Shown: piece after piece, positions 42,788 to 51,708 of the stretch
Layout: the number at the start of each line of letters is the position of its first letter
How positions within the stretch are numbered: the stretch's first letter is position 1
NCBI GenBank assembly: GCA_030550555.1
Contig: JAUQPD010000046.1
Coordinates: forward strand, 1-57,999
Direction of reading: 5' to 3'
Length of the DNA stretch: 57,999 bases
Source: Thermodesulfobacteriota bacterium
Lineage (GTDB): Bacteria > Desulfobacterota > Thermodesulfobacteria > Thermodesulfobacteriales > Thermodesulfobacteriaceae
Notes under the pieces: model-generated
What the model saw: the letters and a program-made list of their open reading frames with translations, nothing else
Told to the model about the DNA's origin: nothing
Databases searched by the model: none
Translations under genes and position numbers: made by a program

Positions 42788-45082
42788 TCAATAGGTTGTG
42801 TTTTTTATCGCTTCCGCAAGGGAGACCAAGGTAGCCCCGCTACCTCCTGCGGATGGTGGGGCATCTTCAATAGATTCTATGAGGGGGTGCTTAGAGAGAT
42901 ATTCTCTAATGGAACTGCGAAGCCTACCAGTGCCATGGCCGTGAATTACAAGAAGTCGATTTACTCCTCGGAGGAAACACTCATTAATCTTCTTCTCAAG
43001 GATATTAAGGGCAGACTCTACAGTTTCACCAATAAGGTTAAGCTTTTCTTGCTTAAAGCTTGTTTCCTCTTTTTTCTCTCTCAGATTTTTTGATGAGGTC
43101 ACTGTCTCCGCCTTTTGCCCAATCTTCTTAAGTTCGCAAAGAGGTATCTCTAACTTAAAAGGACCGCAGGCTACAATTGCAATGTTTTCTTTTATAGCTA
43201 AAATTTCGCCCTCCCTGGCTGTTGATCCGATTCTAACCCGTTCACCAACACTAAACTGTGGTCCCTCCTCAAACTTTATTGTTCTCTCTCTGAGAAAGTT
43301 GCGAAATTCCTCCCTTGCCTTTTTTATAGATTTTTCCTCAGAAATTTTATTTATAAGCTCTTGAAATTCTTTCTGCCAATCAGTGTAGATTTTCTCGATT
43401 GCCCGATTGAGTTCCTCCTGGAGCTTTTCCTTTAGCTTACGAATTTTCTCCCTTTCTAATTCAAGTTGACGAGTCTTTTCTGAAAGCTCTTTTTTCATTT
43501 GCTCAATCTTTTCAATCTCTTCTAAATACCTCTTCTGCCACTGATAATACTCTTGATTTTCAAGAAGCTCTTCAGCTCGCTTCAAGATCTCTTCATCAAA
43601 TCCCAGTTTTTTTGCCAATTTAAGTGCATGAGAATCTCCCCAGTAGCCAAGCAGAAGCCTATAGGTTGGCTGATGAGTCCTATGGTCAAACTCCATAGTT
43701 CCAATGAGAGCACCCTCCGAGTTACTTAGGAATCCCTTGATTGCCTGTGAATGAGTTGTAACAACAAGTTTTGCTCCCCTTTTAAGAAGTCTTTCTATAA
43801 TGGCGCAGACAAGAGCAGATCCCTCATCAGGATTTGTGCCTCTTCCTGGCTCATCAAGAAGCACTAAGCTTTTCTCGTTTGCCCTCTTCACTATCCTCAA
43901 AAGATTTCTCAGATGGGCAGAAAAGGAGGACTCTCCGATCATGAGATTCTGGTCATCTCCAATGTCCACCAAAACATCTTGTAAAAACGGAATTTTAGCT
44001 CGCTTTGCAGGAAGGAGAAATCCACCATATGCCATGAGCACATACAGCCCTATGGTTTTTAAGGAGACAGTTTTTCCTCCAAGATTTGGACCTGTTATAA
44101 GTAGAGCTCTTGTGAGATAGAAATTGTTTGCAACAGGAAATGTTCCTCCCCCCTCAAGGGCACGCAGATATAGTAGTGGATGAACCCCTTCCTCAATTTC
44201 AAGTCGTTCTGAATCTGTAAATTCAGGTAAAATACCATTATATAGCTTCCCAAGTCTTACCCTTGCCTGAGCAACATCAAGTCTAACAAGTTCTCGTTCA
44301 AGCTGAGTAAATCTCTCCTTTTCTCTTAAGAGCTCATTGGTTATTTCTCTTAAAAGGCGATTAATCTCCCTTTCCTCTTCCCACAGAAGTTCATTCAATT
44401 CATTTGTAAGCACAACTATACTAAAAGGTTCAACAAATACAGTAGCTCCGCTTTGGGAAAAGCCATGAACTATACCTTTAATTTTATTTTTAAATTCTGG
44501 CTTTACTGGAAGAACATATCTTCCTTCTTTCACTAAATAGATAGGCTCTTGAAGAAAACCTAATTTGGTATAATGCTCTATTAGCTTTTCTAATTTTGTA
44601 AAAAGTTCGTCTTTAAGATTTTGGATCTTCTTCCTTATTAAGTAGAGAGAATAACTTGCCTTATCGGAAAAATCTCCAGTTTCTAAGTTAAAGATTAACT
44701 CAAGTCTTTCAAAAGTTTCTTCAAGAGGAGCACTTAGTTCAACGAGAACTCCAAACGGAGAGTTGACGAGAAGTTTTCTATTAATACGTATAAATTTGAT
44801 AAATAGACAGATCTTTGACAGTTCCTTTGGAAGAAGAAGTCCTCGCTTTTCAGCAGTGTCTAAAATATTTCTTATGGAGGGTAGATTTGGGATTTCAATA
44901 TCAATACCACTATTGAAAAGATTAAGGAGATAATTTGATTCCTCTTTGAGGATGAGTGCCTTTTGCAGGGAAAAACTTGGTTCATACTTAGATACATAAT
45001 CCTTTGCTGATTCAGTTCTTATGAATTTCTGTAGATATGTAAGGAGGATATCCCAGTTAAGAGAGAGAAAATCCTTCCGCAC
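42788..45082 (-). CDS. mutS2: MutS2, MutS-family ATPase with C-terminal Smr domain
   Basis: MutS2 is described as suppressing recombination and rescuing collided ribosomes. Walker A ITGPNLGGKTVSLKTIG, Walker B SLVLLDEPGRGTNPDEGSA, a coiled-coil arm and a C-terminal Smr domain with HGHGTGRLR are visible. The normal Smr LDxR motif is replaced by LNLIG, so nuclease function may be weak. GTG at 45082 is the apparent start. It lies between rpsU and dnaG, where the classic order has no such gene. Confidence 0.95.
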   Translation of the reverse strand: MRKDFLSLNWDILLTYLQKFIRTESAKDYVSKYEPSFSLQKALILKEESNYLLNLFNSGIDIEIPNLPSIRNILDTAEKRGLLLPKELSKICLFIKFIRINRKLLVNSPFGVLVELSAPLEETFERLELIFNLETGDFSDKASYSLYLIRKKIQNLKDELFTKLEKLIEHYTKLGFLQEPIYLVKEGRYVLPVKPEFKNKIKGIVHGFSQSGATVFVEPFSIVVLTNELNELLWEEEREINRLLREITNELLREKERFTQLERELVRLDVAQARVRLGKLYNGILPEFTDSERLEIEEGVHPLLYLRALEGGGTFPVANNFYLTRALLITGPNLGGKTVSLKTIGLYVLMAYGGFLLPAKRAKIPFLQDVLVDIGDDQNLMIGESSFSAHLRNLLRIVKRANEKSLVLLDEPGRGTNPDEGSALVCAIIERLLKRGAKLVVTTHSQAIKGFLSNSEGALIGTMEFDHRTHQPTYRLLLGYWGDSHALKLAKKLGFDEEILKRAEELLENQEYYQWQKRYLEEIEKIEQMKKELSEKTRQLELEREKIRKLKEKLQEELNRAIEKIYTDWQKEFQELINKISEEKSIKKAREEFRNFLRERTIKFEEGPQFSVGERVRIGSTAREGEILAIKENIAIVACGPFKLEIPLCELKKIGQKAETVTSSKNLREKKEETSFKQEKLNLIGETVESALNILEKKINECFLRGVNRLLVIHGHGTGRLRSSIREYLSKHPLIESIEDAPPSAGGSGATLVSLAEAIKNTTY

Positions 45083-45097
45083 CTATAAGCGGGATAA

Positions 45098-45307
45098 CTA
45101 ATCTTCCAGTTTCTGTTGAAGTTTTTTTAACTTTTTGAGTAGCTTTTTCCTTGCTGCTTGTATCTTTTTTCTTCTTCTTACACCGGGTTTTTCGTAGAAT
45201 TCTCTCTTTTTGACCTCGGATAAGATTTTTGTTTTTTCAACTAATCTTTTGAACCTTTTAAGAGCTTGTTCGAAGGATTCACCTTCTCTTACGATTATTC
45301 CTGCCAA
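45098..45307 (-). CDS. rpsU: 30S ribosomal protein S21
   Basis: 69 residues with the family start [20 protein letters not shown] and a strongly basic C-terminal helix. The start codon is TTG at 45307; a perfect GGAGGG lies 7 bases upstream and no ATG fits the family N-terminus. It heads the rpsU-mutS2-dnaG-rpoD operon. Confidence 0.95.
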   Translation of the reverse strand: MAGIIVREGESFEQALKRFKRLVEKTKILSEVKKREFYEKPGVRRRKKIQAARKKLLKKLKKLQQKLED

Positions 45308-45335
45308 AGAAATCCCTCCTTTTGAGTTTTTCGTA

Positions 45336-45363
45336 AAGGTAGCATTTATTTAGCCTTTGTCAA
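45336..45363 (-). promoter_or_regulatory. Candidate promoter of the rpsU operon
   Basis: On the minus strand TTGACA (45358-45363) is followed after 16 bases by TACCTT (45336-45341), with a preceding TGC that would make an extended -10. It lies about 30 bases upstream of the rpsU TTG. Confidence 0.5.
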
Positions 45364-45446
45364 GAGGTTAGATACAATTGTGAGGTCTTGAAAATTTTAA
45401 AATTGGGTTTTTACTTATGAAATCAAATTAACAATGGAGGCTTGCG

Positions 45447-45665
45447 ATGCCACTACCTGAGGTTGCGGAACTTGAGCAAAAAATAGATCTCCTTATTGCC
45501 ACGGTTATGGACCTAAGAAAAGCAAAGGAGGAGTTAGAACAGAAACTTGAAGAAAAAATAGAAGAAAACCGCCAACTAAAGGAGGAAATAGAAAGGAGGG
45601 AAGAAGAAAGGAGGGTTTTGAGAGAGAAGATTGGTAGTCTCATAGAAAAGCTTTCTAAGATCTGA
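45447..45665 (+). CDS. ZapB-like coiled-coil protein
   Basis: 72 residues, almost wholly predicted coiled coil (VAELEQKIDLLIATVMDLRK and later EELEQKLEEKIEENRQLK), rich in Glu, Lys and Leu. ZapB stabilises the Z ring with ZapA. The gene lies two bases before zapA and has a GGAGG ribosome binding site, so the name rests on context plus coiled-coil form. Confidence 0.75.
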   Translation: MPLPEVAELEQKIDLLIATVMDLRKAKEELEQKLEEKIEENRQLKEEIERREEERRVLREKIGSLIEKLSKI

Positions 45666-45667
45666 TT

Positions 45668-45970
45668 ATGGTGCCCCCTGAGGTAACTTTTGAATTTTTA
45701 GGGCAATCTTTCACCTTCCGGAGTAACCTTCCGGAAGAGGAGATAAAGGAAGTTTTGTCCTACTTGGAGGTGAAGAAACGGGAGATCGAGGCTTTAAAGA
45801 GAGTTCCTACTTACAAACTTGCAATTTGGTTACTTTTACAGGTTGCTTATGACTATGTAAAGACAAAGAAGGAAAAGGAGGCACTCGAGGCCCATTTAAA
45901 GGCCCAGTTAAGTAAGATTGATGAACTTCTTAAAGATACATCTTCAAATGCCTCGGGTGCGCGTGAGTAG
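45668..45970 (+). CDS. zapA: Cell division protein ZapA
   Basis: ZapA binds FtsZ and bundles Z-ring filaments. 100 residues: an N-terminal globular part (VTFEFLGQSFTFRSNLPEEEIKEV) and a C-terminal coiled coil (AIWLLLQVAYDYVKTKKEKEALE). The family resemblance is recognisable although low. The 6S RNA gene follows directly, the arrangement found in many bacteria. Confidence 0.85.
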   Translation: MVPPEVTFEFLGQSFTFRSNLPEEEIKEVLSYLEVKKREIEALKRVPTYKLAIWLLLQVAYDYVKTKKEKEALEAHLKAQLSKIDELLKDTSSNASGARE

Positions 45971-46104
45971 AATATTTGCCTGCCAAGCTAACACCAACGA
46001 GAATTAGAGGTTAGGTGGAGCTGGGGCTCTAAACCAGAACTCATAGAGCTTACCAGCCCCCGCCTCATAATAAGCTGAACTAGAGCTTGAAGCAGGCAAT
46101 CTAC
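45971..46104 (+). ncRNA. ssrS: 6S RNA
   Basis: A region directly downstream of zapA that folds like 6S RNA. The closing stem pairs TTGCCTGC (45976-45983) with GCAGGCAA (46092-46099), continued by AAGCT (45985-45989) with AGCTT (46084-46088). A large AU-rich central bubble follows, then a terminal stem: GGTGG (46014-46018) with CCGCC (46060-46064), GCTGG (46020-46024) with CCAGC (46053-46057) and GCTCTA with TAGAGC (46026-46049). 6S RNA mimics an open promoter and holds sigma-70 polymerase. Ends are approximate. Confidence 0.82.
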
Positions 46105-46107
46105 CAC

Positions 46108-46123
46108 GGCACCCCGGGGTTCC
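46108..46123. repeat. GC-rich near-perfect palindrome after 6S RNA
   Basis: The 16-base word GGCACCCCGGGGTTCC pairs with itself with one mismatch and no loop, in otherwise AT-rich DNA. There is no T-tract, so it is not a plain intrinsic terminator. It lies between 6S RNA and rny and might mark 3' processing or a protein site. Confidence 0.4.
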
Positions 46124-46175
46124 TCTCTCTCACCCCCTTTCTTCCCCTCCAAGAGCTAGATAAAGGAGGGTAAAA

Positions 46176-47804
46176 ATGATGACTACGGTGTTTTTCATCC
46201 TCGGTATTGTTGTTGGATTGGCTGTTGCTGGAATTTACCTCTACATCCAGAAGAAAAGAGACGAAGAGTTGAAAAAATCTGTAATACTGGAAGCTGAAGA
46301 AATCATTAAAAAGGCTCAAGAAAAGGCTGACCTTATTCTCCTCTCCGCAGAAGAACGTTCAAAGGAGATCCTCTTTAAAGCTGAGAAAGAGGCTCATCAA
46401 AAACTGAGGGATGCTGAGTATCAGATTAAAAGTGAAATCCAGAAACTTAAAGAGGAACTAGAAAAGGACTATGAGAGGAAGATCAAAGATCTCTCCTTCA
46501 AAGAAGAGCGGATCCAACACAAGGAAGACCTTCTAGTAAAGAAGGAAGAGGACCTCTCAAGAAGAGAGAAAGAGCTCGGAGCAAGGCTAAGAGAGATTGA
46601 AGGATTAAGGGAGGCCCTTGATAATGAGAGGAAAGCCCTTGAAGAGAATCTGAGAAAAGCAAAGGAGGAACTTGAGAGAATTGCGGGATTAACAGAACGT
46701 GAGGCAAGAGAACTAATTCTTCGGAAAGTTGAAGAAGAGATGACTGAAGAAAAGGCCAAGGTTATTATGAAAATTGAGAATGAAATCAGAGAGGAAGCAA
46801 AGAGAAAGGCTCAAGAAATTATAGCCTATGCCACTGCAAAGGCTGCCGTACCTTTTGTAACGGAAAAAACTGTGTCAGTTGTTCAGCTTCCAAGTGAAGA
46901 CATGAAAGGAAGAATAATAGGAAGAGAAGGAAGAAATATCAGAACCTTTGAAACATTAACAGGAGTAGATCTTTTAATAGACGACACCCCTGAAGTGGTA
47001 GTTCTCTCATGTCATGACCCTTACAGGAGAGAGATTGCCCGAATTGCCCTTGAAAGATTGATTGCAGATGGAAGAATTCATCCAACACGAATTGAGGAAG
47101 TTGTCAAACAGGTAGAGGAGGAGATGGAACAGCACATTGCAGAAGTCGGCGAAAAGGCCTGTTTTGAAATGGGGATCTACGGGATTCATCCAGAATTGGT
47201 TAAACTCTTAGGGAAGCTCAAATTTAGGACAAGCTATAGTCAAAACGTGCTACAGCACTCTCTTGAGACTGCTATAATTTGCTCTGCCATTGCAAGTGAG
47301 CTTGGGCTTGACCCTAAGAAAGCAAAGAGAGCAGCTCTTCTTCACGATATTGGAAAGGCAGCAAGCTATGAGCAGGAAGGACCTCATGCTCTTATAGGAG
47401 CAGAGCTGGCAAGAAAATATGGAGAAGATGAAGAGATAGTCAATGCTATCGCCTCTCACCATGAGGACATTCCTATTACAACCCTCCTTGGTGTCATACT
47501 TCAGGTCTCAGATGCCCTCTCTGGAGCAAGGCCTGGTGCTAGAAGGGAACTCCTTGAGGCCTACATAAAGAGGATTAGAGAATTAGAAACCCTTGCCTCC
47601 TCCTTTGAAGGTGTTGAAAAGGCCTATGCCATTCAAGCTGGTCGCGAGGTGAGAGTTATTGTAGACTCAAAGATTGTCTCCGATGAAAGGGCCTACCTTC
47701 TTGCTAGAGAGATAGCTAACAAGATTGAAAGAGAGCTTACCTATCCGGGAATAATCAGAGTAACTGTCCTTAGAGAGACAAGGGCTGTAGAATATGCAAG
47801 ATAA
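46176..47804 (+). CDS. rny: Ribonuclease Y
   Basis: Membrane-anchored endoribonuclease for mRNA turnover. N-terminal membrane helix (about 3-24), a long coiled coil (about 25-190), a KH domain with KGRIIGREGRNIRTFE, and an HD domain with LLHDIGKA and the NAIASHHED region. Length 542 is standard. Strong ribosome binding site (AAGGAGGG). It is 12 bases before ymdB, its usual partner. Confidence 0.97.
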   Translation: MMTTVFFILGIVVGLAVAGIYLYIQKKRDEELKKSVILEAEEIIKKAQEKADLILLSAEERSKEILFKAEKEAHQKLRDAEYQIKSEIQKLKEELEKDYERKIKDLSFKEERIQHKEDLLVKKEEDLSRREKELGARLREIEGLREALDNERKALEENLRKAKEELERIAGLTEREARELILRKVEEEMTEEKAKVIMKIENEIREEAKRKAQEIIAYATAKAAVPFVTEKTVSVVQLPSEDMKGRIIGREGRNIRTFETLTGVDLLIDDTPEVVVLSCHDPYRREIARIALERLIADGRIHPTRIEEVVKQVEEEMEQHIAEVGEKACFEMGIYGIHPELVKLLGKLKFRTSYSQNVLQHSLETAIICSAIASELGLDPKKAKRAALLHDIGKAASYEQEGPHALIGAELARKYGEDEEIVNAIASHHEDIPITTLLGVILQVSDALSGARPGARRELLEAYIKRIRELETLASSFEGVEKAYAIQAGREVRVIVDSKIVSDERAYLLAREIANKIERELTYPGIIRVTVLRETRAVEYAR

Positions 47805-47815
47805 GGAGCGATAAG

Positions 47816-48595
47816 ATGAAGATCCTTTTCTTTGGAGATGTGGTTGGATCTCCTGGTAGAAGGGCATTAAAAGAATTTATTCCCGAATTGATAAAAAAAT
47901 ATGAGCCTGACTTTATTGTAGCCAATGGAGAGAACTCAGCAGGTGGTTATGGCCTTACAGAAAAAGTAGCGGAGGAACTTCTTACCTTGGGCATAGACGT
48001 GATAACTACAGGTAATCATGTATGGAAAAAAGAATTTATTCCCTATCTTCAAAAGACTGAACGAGTAATACGGCCAGCAAACTACGGTCCTGGTGCCCCT
48101 GGCAAAGGATGGACTATTTGTCAGAAAGGAACGCAAAAATTAGCAGTAATTAATCTTGAAGGTAGAATCTTCATGCGTCCCTTGGAAAACCCTTTTCTTG
48201 TTGGAAAAAAACTTGCTGAAGAGCTAAGAGCGGAAACCCCCTTTATACTCGTAGACTTTCACGCAGAGGCTACCTCGGAAAAAATAGCCCTTGGCTATTT
48301 TCTAGATGGCCTTGTTTCCGCAATAGTCGGAACTCATACCCATGTTCAAACCTCAGATGAAAGAATTTTACCTCAGGGAACTGGCTACATCACAGATGTG
48401 GGAATGTGTGGAAGCACAAACAGTGTGATAGGAATGAAGATTTCACAGGCTCTGGAACTTTATGTCTCTATGGTTGGTAGAAAGCTAGAAGTAGAAGAAT
48501 CTGGCCCATTTAAGGTAGAAGGAGTCTTTATAGAGCTCGACTTAGATGGTAGAACAACTTGCCTTGAGAGATTTAGAGTGAGTACAGCAGGTTAA
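47816..48595 (+). CDS. ymdB: YmdB family metallophosphoesterase
   Basis: 259-residue phosphoesterase (TIGR00282) with metal motifs FFGDVVGSPGR, VANGENSAGG, TTGNHVW and GTHTHVQTSD. Family members hydrolyse 2',3'-cyclic nucleotides, and the gene commonly follows rny as here, suggesting a shared RNA or signalling role. Confidence 0.95.
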   Translation: MKILFFGDVVGSPGRRALKEFIPELIKKYEPDFIVANGENSAGGYGLTEKVAEELLTLGIDVITTGNHVWKKEFIPYLQKTERVIRPANYGPGAPGKGWTICQKGTQKLAVINLEGRIFMRPLENPFLVGKKLAEELRAETPFILVDFHAEATSEKIALGYFLDGLVSAIVGTHTHVQTSDERILPQGTGYITDVGMCGSTNSVIGMKISQALELYVSMVGRKLEVEESGPFKVEGVFIELDLDGRTTCLERFRVSTAG

Positions 48596-48601
48596 AGAAC
48601 T

Positions 48602-49111
48602 CTATTTAGTTGGAGCGTGTTTTTTCCACCATTTCTGAAAAAGTGTTTTCTTTAGTGGTGAGAGACGATCCACAAAGAGAACTCCCTCCAGATGGTCAAA
48701 TTCATGCTGAAAGGCAATAGCATGAAGCCCAGTTAGCTCCCTCTCAAATTCCCTACCCTCAAGATCATAGGCCTTGACAAAAAGACGGGCAAATCTTTCC
48801 ACCTTTGCATAGTAACCTGGAATACTTAGACAACCCTCTTCATACTCAGTAACACCCTCAGCTGAGAGTATTACAGGATTAATGTAAACCTCAAGCAAAG
48901 GGCGTCCTTCCCTTTGAGAAATATCCATGATAAAAAACCTCTTAGGGATTCCTACCTGATTTGCTGCAAGCCCCAAACCCTTAACCTTATACATAAGATC
49001 AGCCATCTTTTCGATGGTCTCCTTAAGGGCCCCATTTATGTCCTCAACAGGAGTTGCTTTCTCCCTCAAAACAGGAGCTCCAAATGTCAGAATTTTGAGT
49101 TCTCTTTCCAT
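48602..49111 (-). CDS. def: Peptide deformylase
   Basis: Removes the formyl group from nascent proteins. All three motifs are present: GLGLAANQVG, EEGCLSIPG and HEFDHLEG. The ATG at 49111 has GGAGG 5 bases upstream; a TTG four codons earlier is less likely. It is convergent with ymdB and divergent from the TolC-type gene. Confidence 0.97.
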   Translation of the reverse strand: MERELKILTFGAPVLREKATPVEDINGALKETIEKMADLMYKVKGLGLAANQVGIPKRFFIMDISQREGRPLLEVYINPVILSAEGVTEYEEGCLSIPGYYAKVERFARLFVKAYDLEGREFERELTGLHAIAFQHEFDHLEGVLFVDRLSPLKKTLFQKWWKKHAPTK

Positions 49112-49258
49112 AAATTCCTCCAAAAGGGCTTTCTTTTTAAATTAAATCAAAAAATAAAAATTACAATTACCTCAAATCAGGCCTAAAAACAATAACTTGA
49201 CGTCTCAAAGCTATATAATAAGATTTTAATATCAAACAAAAAAGAAACAGCCTTGAAG

Positions 49259-50590
49259 ATGAATAGACTATTACTCATTTTTGGAAATTTCCTTTTTATT
49301 GTTTTTTTTCCTGTTTCACTATTAGCGAATGAGTTAACCCTTAATGAAGTCCTTGATCTTGCCATAAGGGAAAACCCTCTTATACGATCTGCTCAAAGTC
49401 AGGTTAGGGCTCAGGAGTATGAGCTTCGTGCGATCTCTGGTGCGAACTACCCCCGTATAAAATTGGAAGAGATTTTCAGCCGAACTAATCTTCCTGCTCA
49501 TACGTTTTCTTTCAAACTAAATCAAGAGAGAATTGTATATGAGGACTTTGATCCCCAGAGGTTAAATAATCCCAGAGCAATTAGTAATTTTGAAACACGG
49601 ATTACCTTTGAAATACCCATTTGGCTTGGAGGAAAAATTCAGACCGCAAAGAGAATGGCAGAACATGAATTGAAAGCAGTCTCACTTGAAGCCACACGCA
49701 GAAGGGAGGAGGTCATAAGGAATGTATATCTTGCCTATATGGAAGCAGTGCTTGCTAAGAATGTTGTCTCTGTCTCCAAGCAGATACTGGAAGAAGCAAA
49801 GGAACGTCTGCGCATTTCCGAGGAACTTTATCGGACAGGCATTGTGCTCCTTTCGGATGTTCATAGAGCAAGAGTTCATCTCTCAAGGGCTCAAGAGGAG
49901 CTTGATCGTGCCATTAGGTTATATGCTCTCTCTAAGAGGGCCTTAGAAGTAGCGGTGGGGGTCTCACTTGGAAGTTTTGATGTACAAACAATTTCAGTGT
50001 GTCCGGTCCCGAGATTAGATGAGTTAAAAGGAGTAGTTCTAACAAGAGCAGATATTAGGGCCCTTGATGAACGTATAAAATCGCATAGAGAAGCCTACAG
50101 ATATGTGCTTTCAGAGAATAAGCCACAACTCTCTGCCTTTGCTCAATACTCGTTGAACTCAAAAAACTTTCCTTTTAAAGGTGATGGAGATGGGTATTTA
50201 TTTGGTATAAATCTTTCTTGGAGTTTTGATCTTGGGCTCACAACCCTTAGAAAAGCGCAAGCTAATTTGGAGCGTATGAATAGTCTAAGAGAATACCAAC
50301 GATACACAACTGAACAAGCTAAGCTGGAATTTGAAAAGGCCTACTCCGAGTATCTCAATGCTCTCGATATGTTAAGATCTGCAGAGGAGAGAATTCAGGC
50401 AAGCAAAGAGGTACTTAGAGTCATGGAATTGCGTTATAAAACAGGACTTGCCCGAATGGTTGACCTCTTAGATGCGCAAACTGAATTAGATCGAGCAAGA
50501 CTTGAGAAAGCTCAGGCAATTTTTCTCTGCCACAAGGCTTACATTAATCTCCTCTTCAGTGCGGGATTAACGGAGGAGGTCACAAAATGA
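49259..50590 (+). CDS. TolC-family outer-membrane efflux protein
   Basis: Outer-membrane channel of a tripartite pump. Signal peptide at residues 1-23, then two TolC repeats of alpha-helical barrel (LNEVLDLAIRENPLIRSAQSQV at the start of repeat 1 and a parallel region near 240). The ATG at 49259 is used; a TTG two codons earlier is an alternative. It shares an ATGA overlap with the membrane-fusion protein. Confidence 0.93.
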   Translation: MNRLLLIFGNFLFIVFFPVSLLANELTLNEVLDLAIRENPLIRSAQSQVRAQEYELRAISGANYPRIKLEEIFSRTNLPAHTFSFKLNQERIVYEDFDPQRLNNPRAISNFETRITFEIPIWLGGKIQTAKRMAEHELKAVSLEATRRREEVIRNVYLAYMEAVLAKNVVSVSKQILEEAKERLRISEELYRTGIVLLSDVHRARVHLSRAQEELDRAIRLYALSKRALEVAVGVSLGSFDVQTISVCPVPRLDELKGVVLTRADIRALDERIKSHREAYRYVLSENKPQLSAFAQYSLNSKNFPFKGDGDGYLFGINLSWSFDLGLTTLRKAQANLERMNSLREYQRYTTEQAKLEFEKAYSEYLNALDMLRSAEERIQASKEVLRVMELRYKTGLARMVDLLDAQTELDRARLEKAQAIFLCHKAYINLLFSAGLTEEVTK

Positions 50591-51705
50591 AGGGCTGGAT
50601 TAAATACGGTCTCTTTGCTCTTACAATTCTCCTTTTAGTGATCTGGGTGGGAGGCTTTGTTGGAAAGAAGATTAGTCCTCAACAGATTACCCGGGAGGTA
50701 AAGGAGGTTGATAATCTGGTAGTTGGAAAAGTGGAGGTCCTTGAGGAAGTTGAATCCGCCTATGTTGGACAAATTGTTGCAGACAAGAGAATAGAACTCT
50801 CTTCAAGACTTTCAGGTCGTATTAAAGAGATCTACGTGAAAGAAGGAGATTTTGTCAGGGCTGGCAAACTTTTAATCAGACTTGATGCTGAGGATATTGA
50901 GGCCCAGGTCACTGCTGTTGATTATCAAACACTTCAAGCAGAACAGGCCCTTAAGTCTGCCCAAGCAAACTATGAAGCAATAAAAAAGACCTTCGAGAGA
51001 TATTCAACTTTACACAAAGAGGGAGCAATTACTCAACAGGAGTATGACCAAATCTTAGCCCAATATGAGAGTGCTAAAGCTCAGGTAGAACAGGCTAAAG
51101 CAGGAATCAGAGCAATTCAACAACAAAGGAAAGCTATAGCAAGTAATCTCAAGTATGCCCTACTTACTGCTCCATTTTCAGGTTATGTTGCTACTAAATT
51201 TGCTGAACCTGGAGATCTCGCCCTTCCTGGTAAGCCTCTTCTTGTGCTAGAGGCACCTCCCTTTCTATTGGAAGTCTTCCTTCCAGAGAAGATGATTGGG
51301 AAAATCAATGTAGGTCAAATATATAAAGTTTATGTCCCTTCAATAAATCGTCTAATTAATAGCACTGTAGTTGAAATTTCTCCATCACTTGATCAGAAAA
51401 CAAAAACTTTTAGAGTAAAATTAAAACTTCATGATACAACTGATATAAAGAGTGGGATGTTTGCTAATTTATTGATACCTGAAAAATTAAGAGTTTTATT
51501 AATTCCAGAATCTGCACTTGTTAAAAGATACGATTTTACTGGGGTGTGGACAGTTAAAGAGGATAATACTCTTGAATTGAGATATATAAGACTCGGAGAT
51601 AAAAGAGGAGATAAGTACGAAGTTCTTGCTGGTTTAGAAGGTAAGGAAGAAATAATTGTAAAAGGTGTTGAGAGGGCCTGTGAGGGATGTAGAATTAGGA
51701 GATAG
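50587..51705 (+). CDS. RND efflux membrane fusion (adaptor) protein
   Basis: Periplasmic adaptor (HlyD/AcrA family). Membrane anchor at about 7-28, a lipoyl-type half (SGRIKEIYVKEGDFVRAG), a coiled-coil hairpin (about 95-190; YSTLHKEGAITQQEYDQI) and the second lipoyl half (ALLTAPFSGYVATKFAEPGD), then a beta-barrel domain. It joins the TolC-type protein to the pump. From about 51300 on the DNA becomes more AT-rich with more TTA leucine codons. Confidence 0.94.
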   Translation: MKGWIKYGLFALTILLLVIWVGGFVGKKISPQQITREVKEVDNLVVGKVEVLEEVESAYVGQIVADKRIELSSRLSGRIKEIYVKEGDFVRAGKLLIRLDAEDIEAQVTAVDYQTLQAEQALKSAQANYEAIKKTFERYSTLHKEGAITQQEYDQILAQYESAKAQVEQAKAGIRAIQQQRKAIASNLKYALLTAPFSGYVATKFAEPGDLALPGKPLLVLEAPPFLLEVFLPEKMIGKINVGQIYKVYVPSINRLINSTVVEISPSLDQKTKTFRVKLKLHDTTDIKSGMFANLLIPEKLRVLLIPESALVKRYDFTGVWTVKEDNTLELRYIRLGDKRGDKYEVLAGLEGKEEIIVKGVERACEGCRIRR

Positions 51706-51708
51706 GTC

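Noticed and set aside
46108-46123. GC-rich palindrome as intrinsic terminator of 6S RNA
   Set aside because: There is no loop and no T-tract following it on either strand.
49197-49219. TTGACG and TATAAT before the TolC-type gene as promoter
   Set aside because: The spacing is only 11 bases, too short for a sigma-70 promoter; only the -10 alone could be real.
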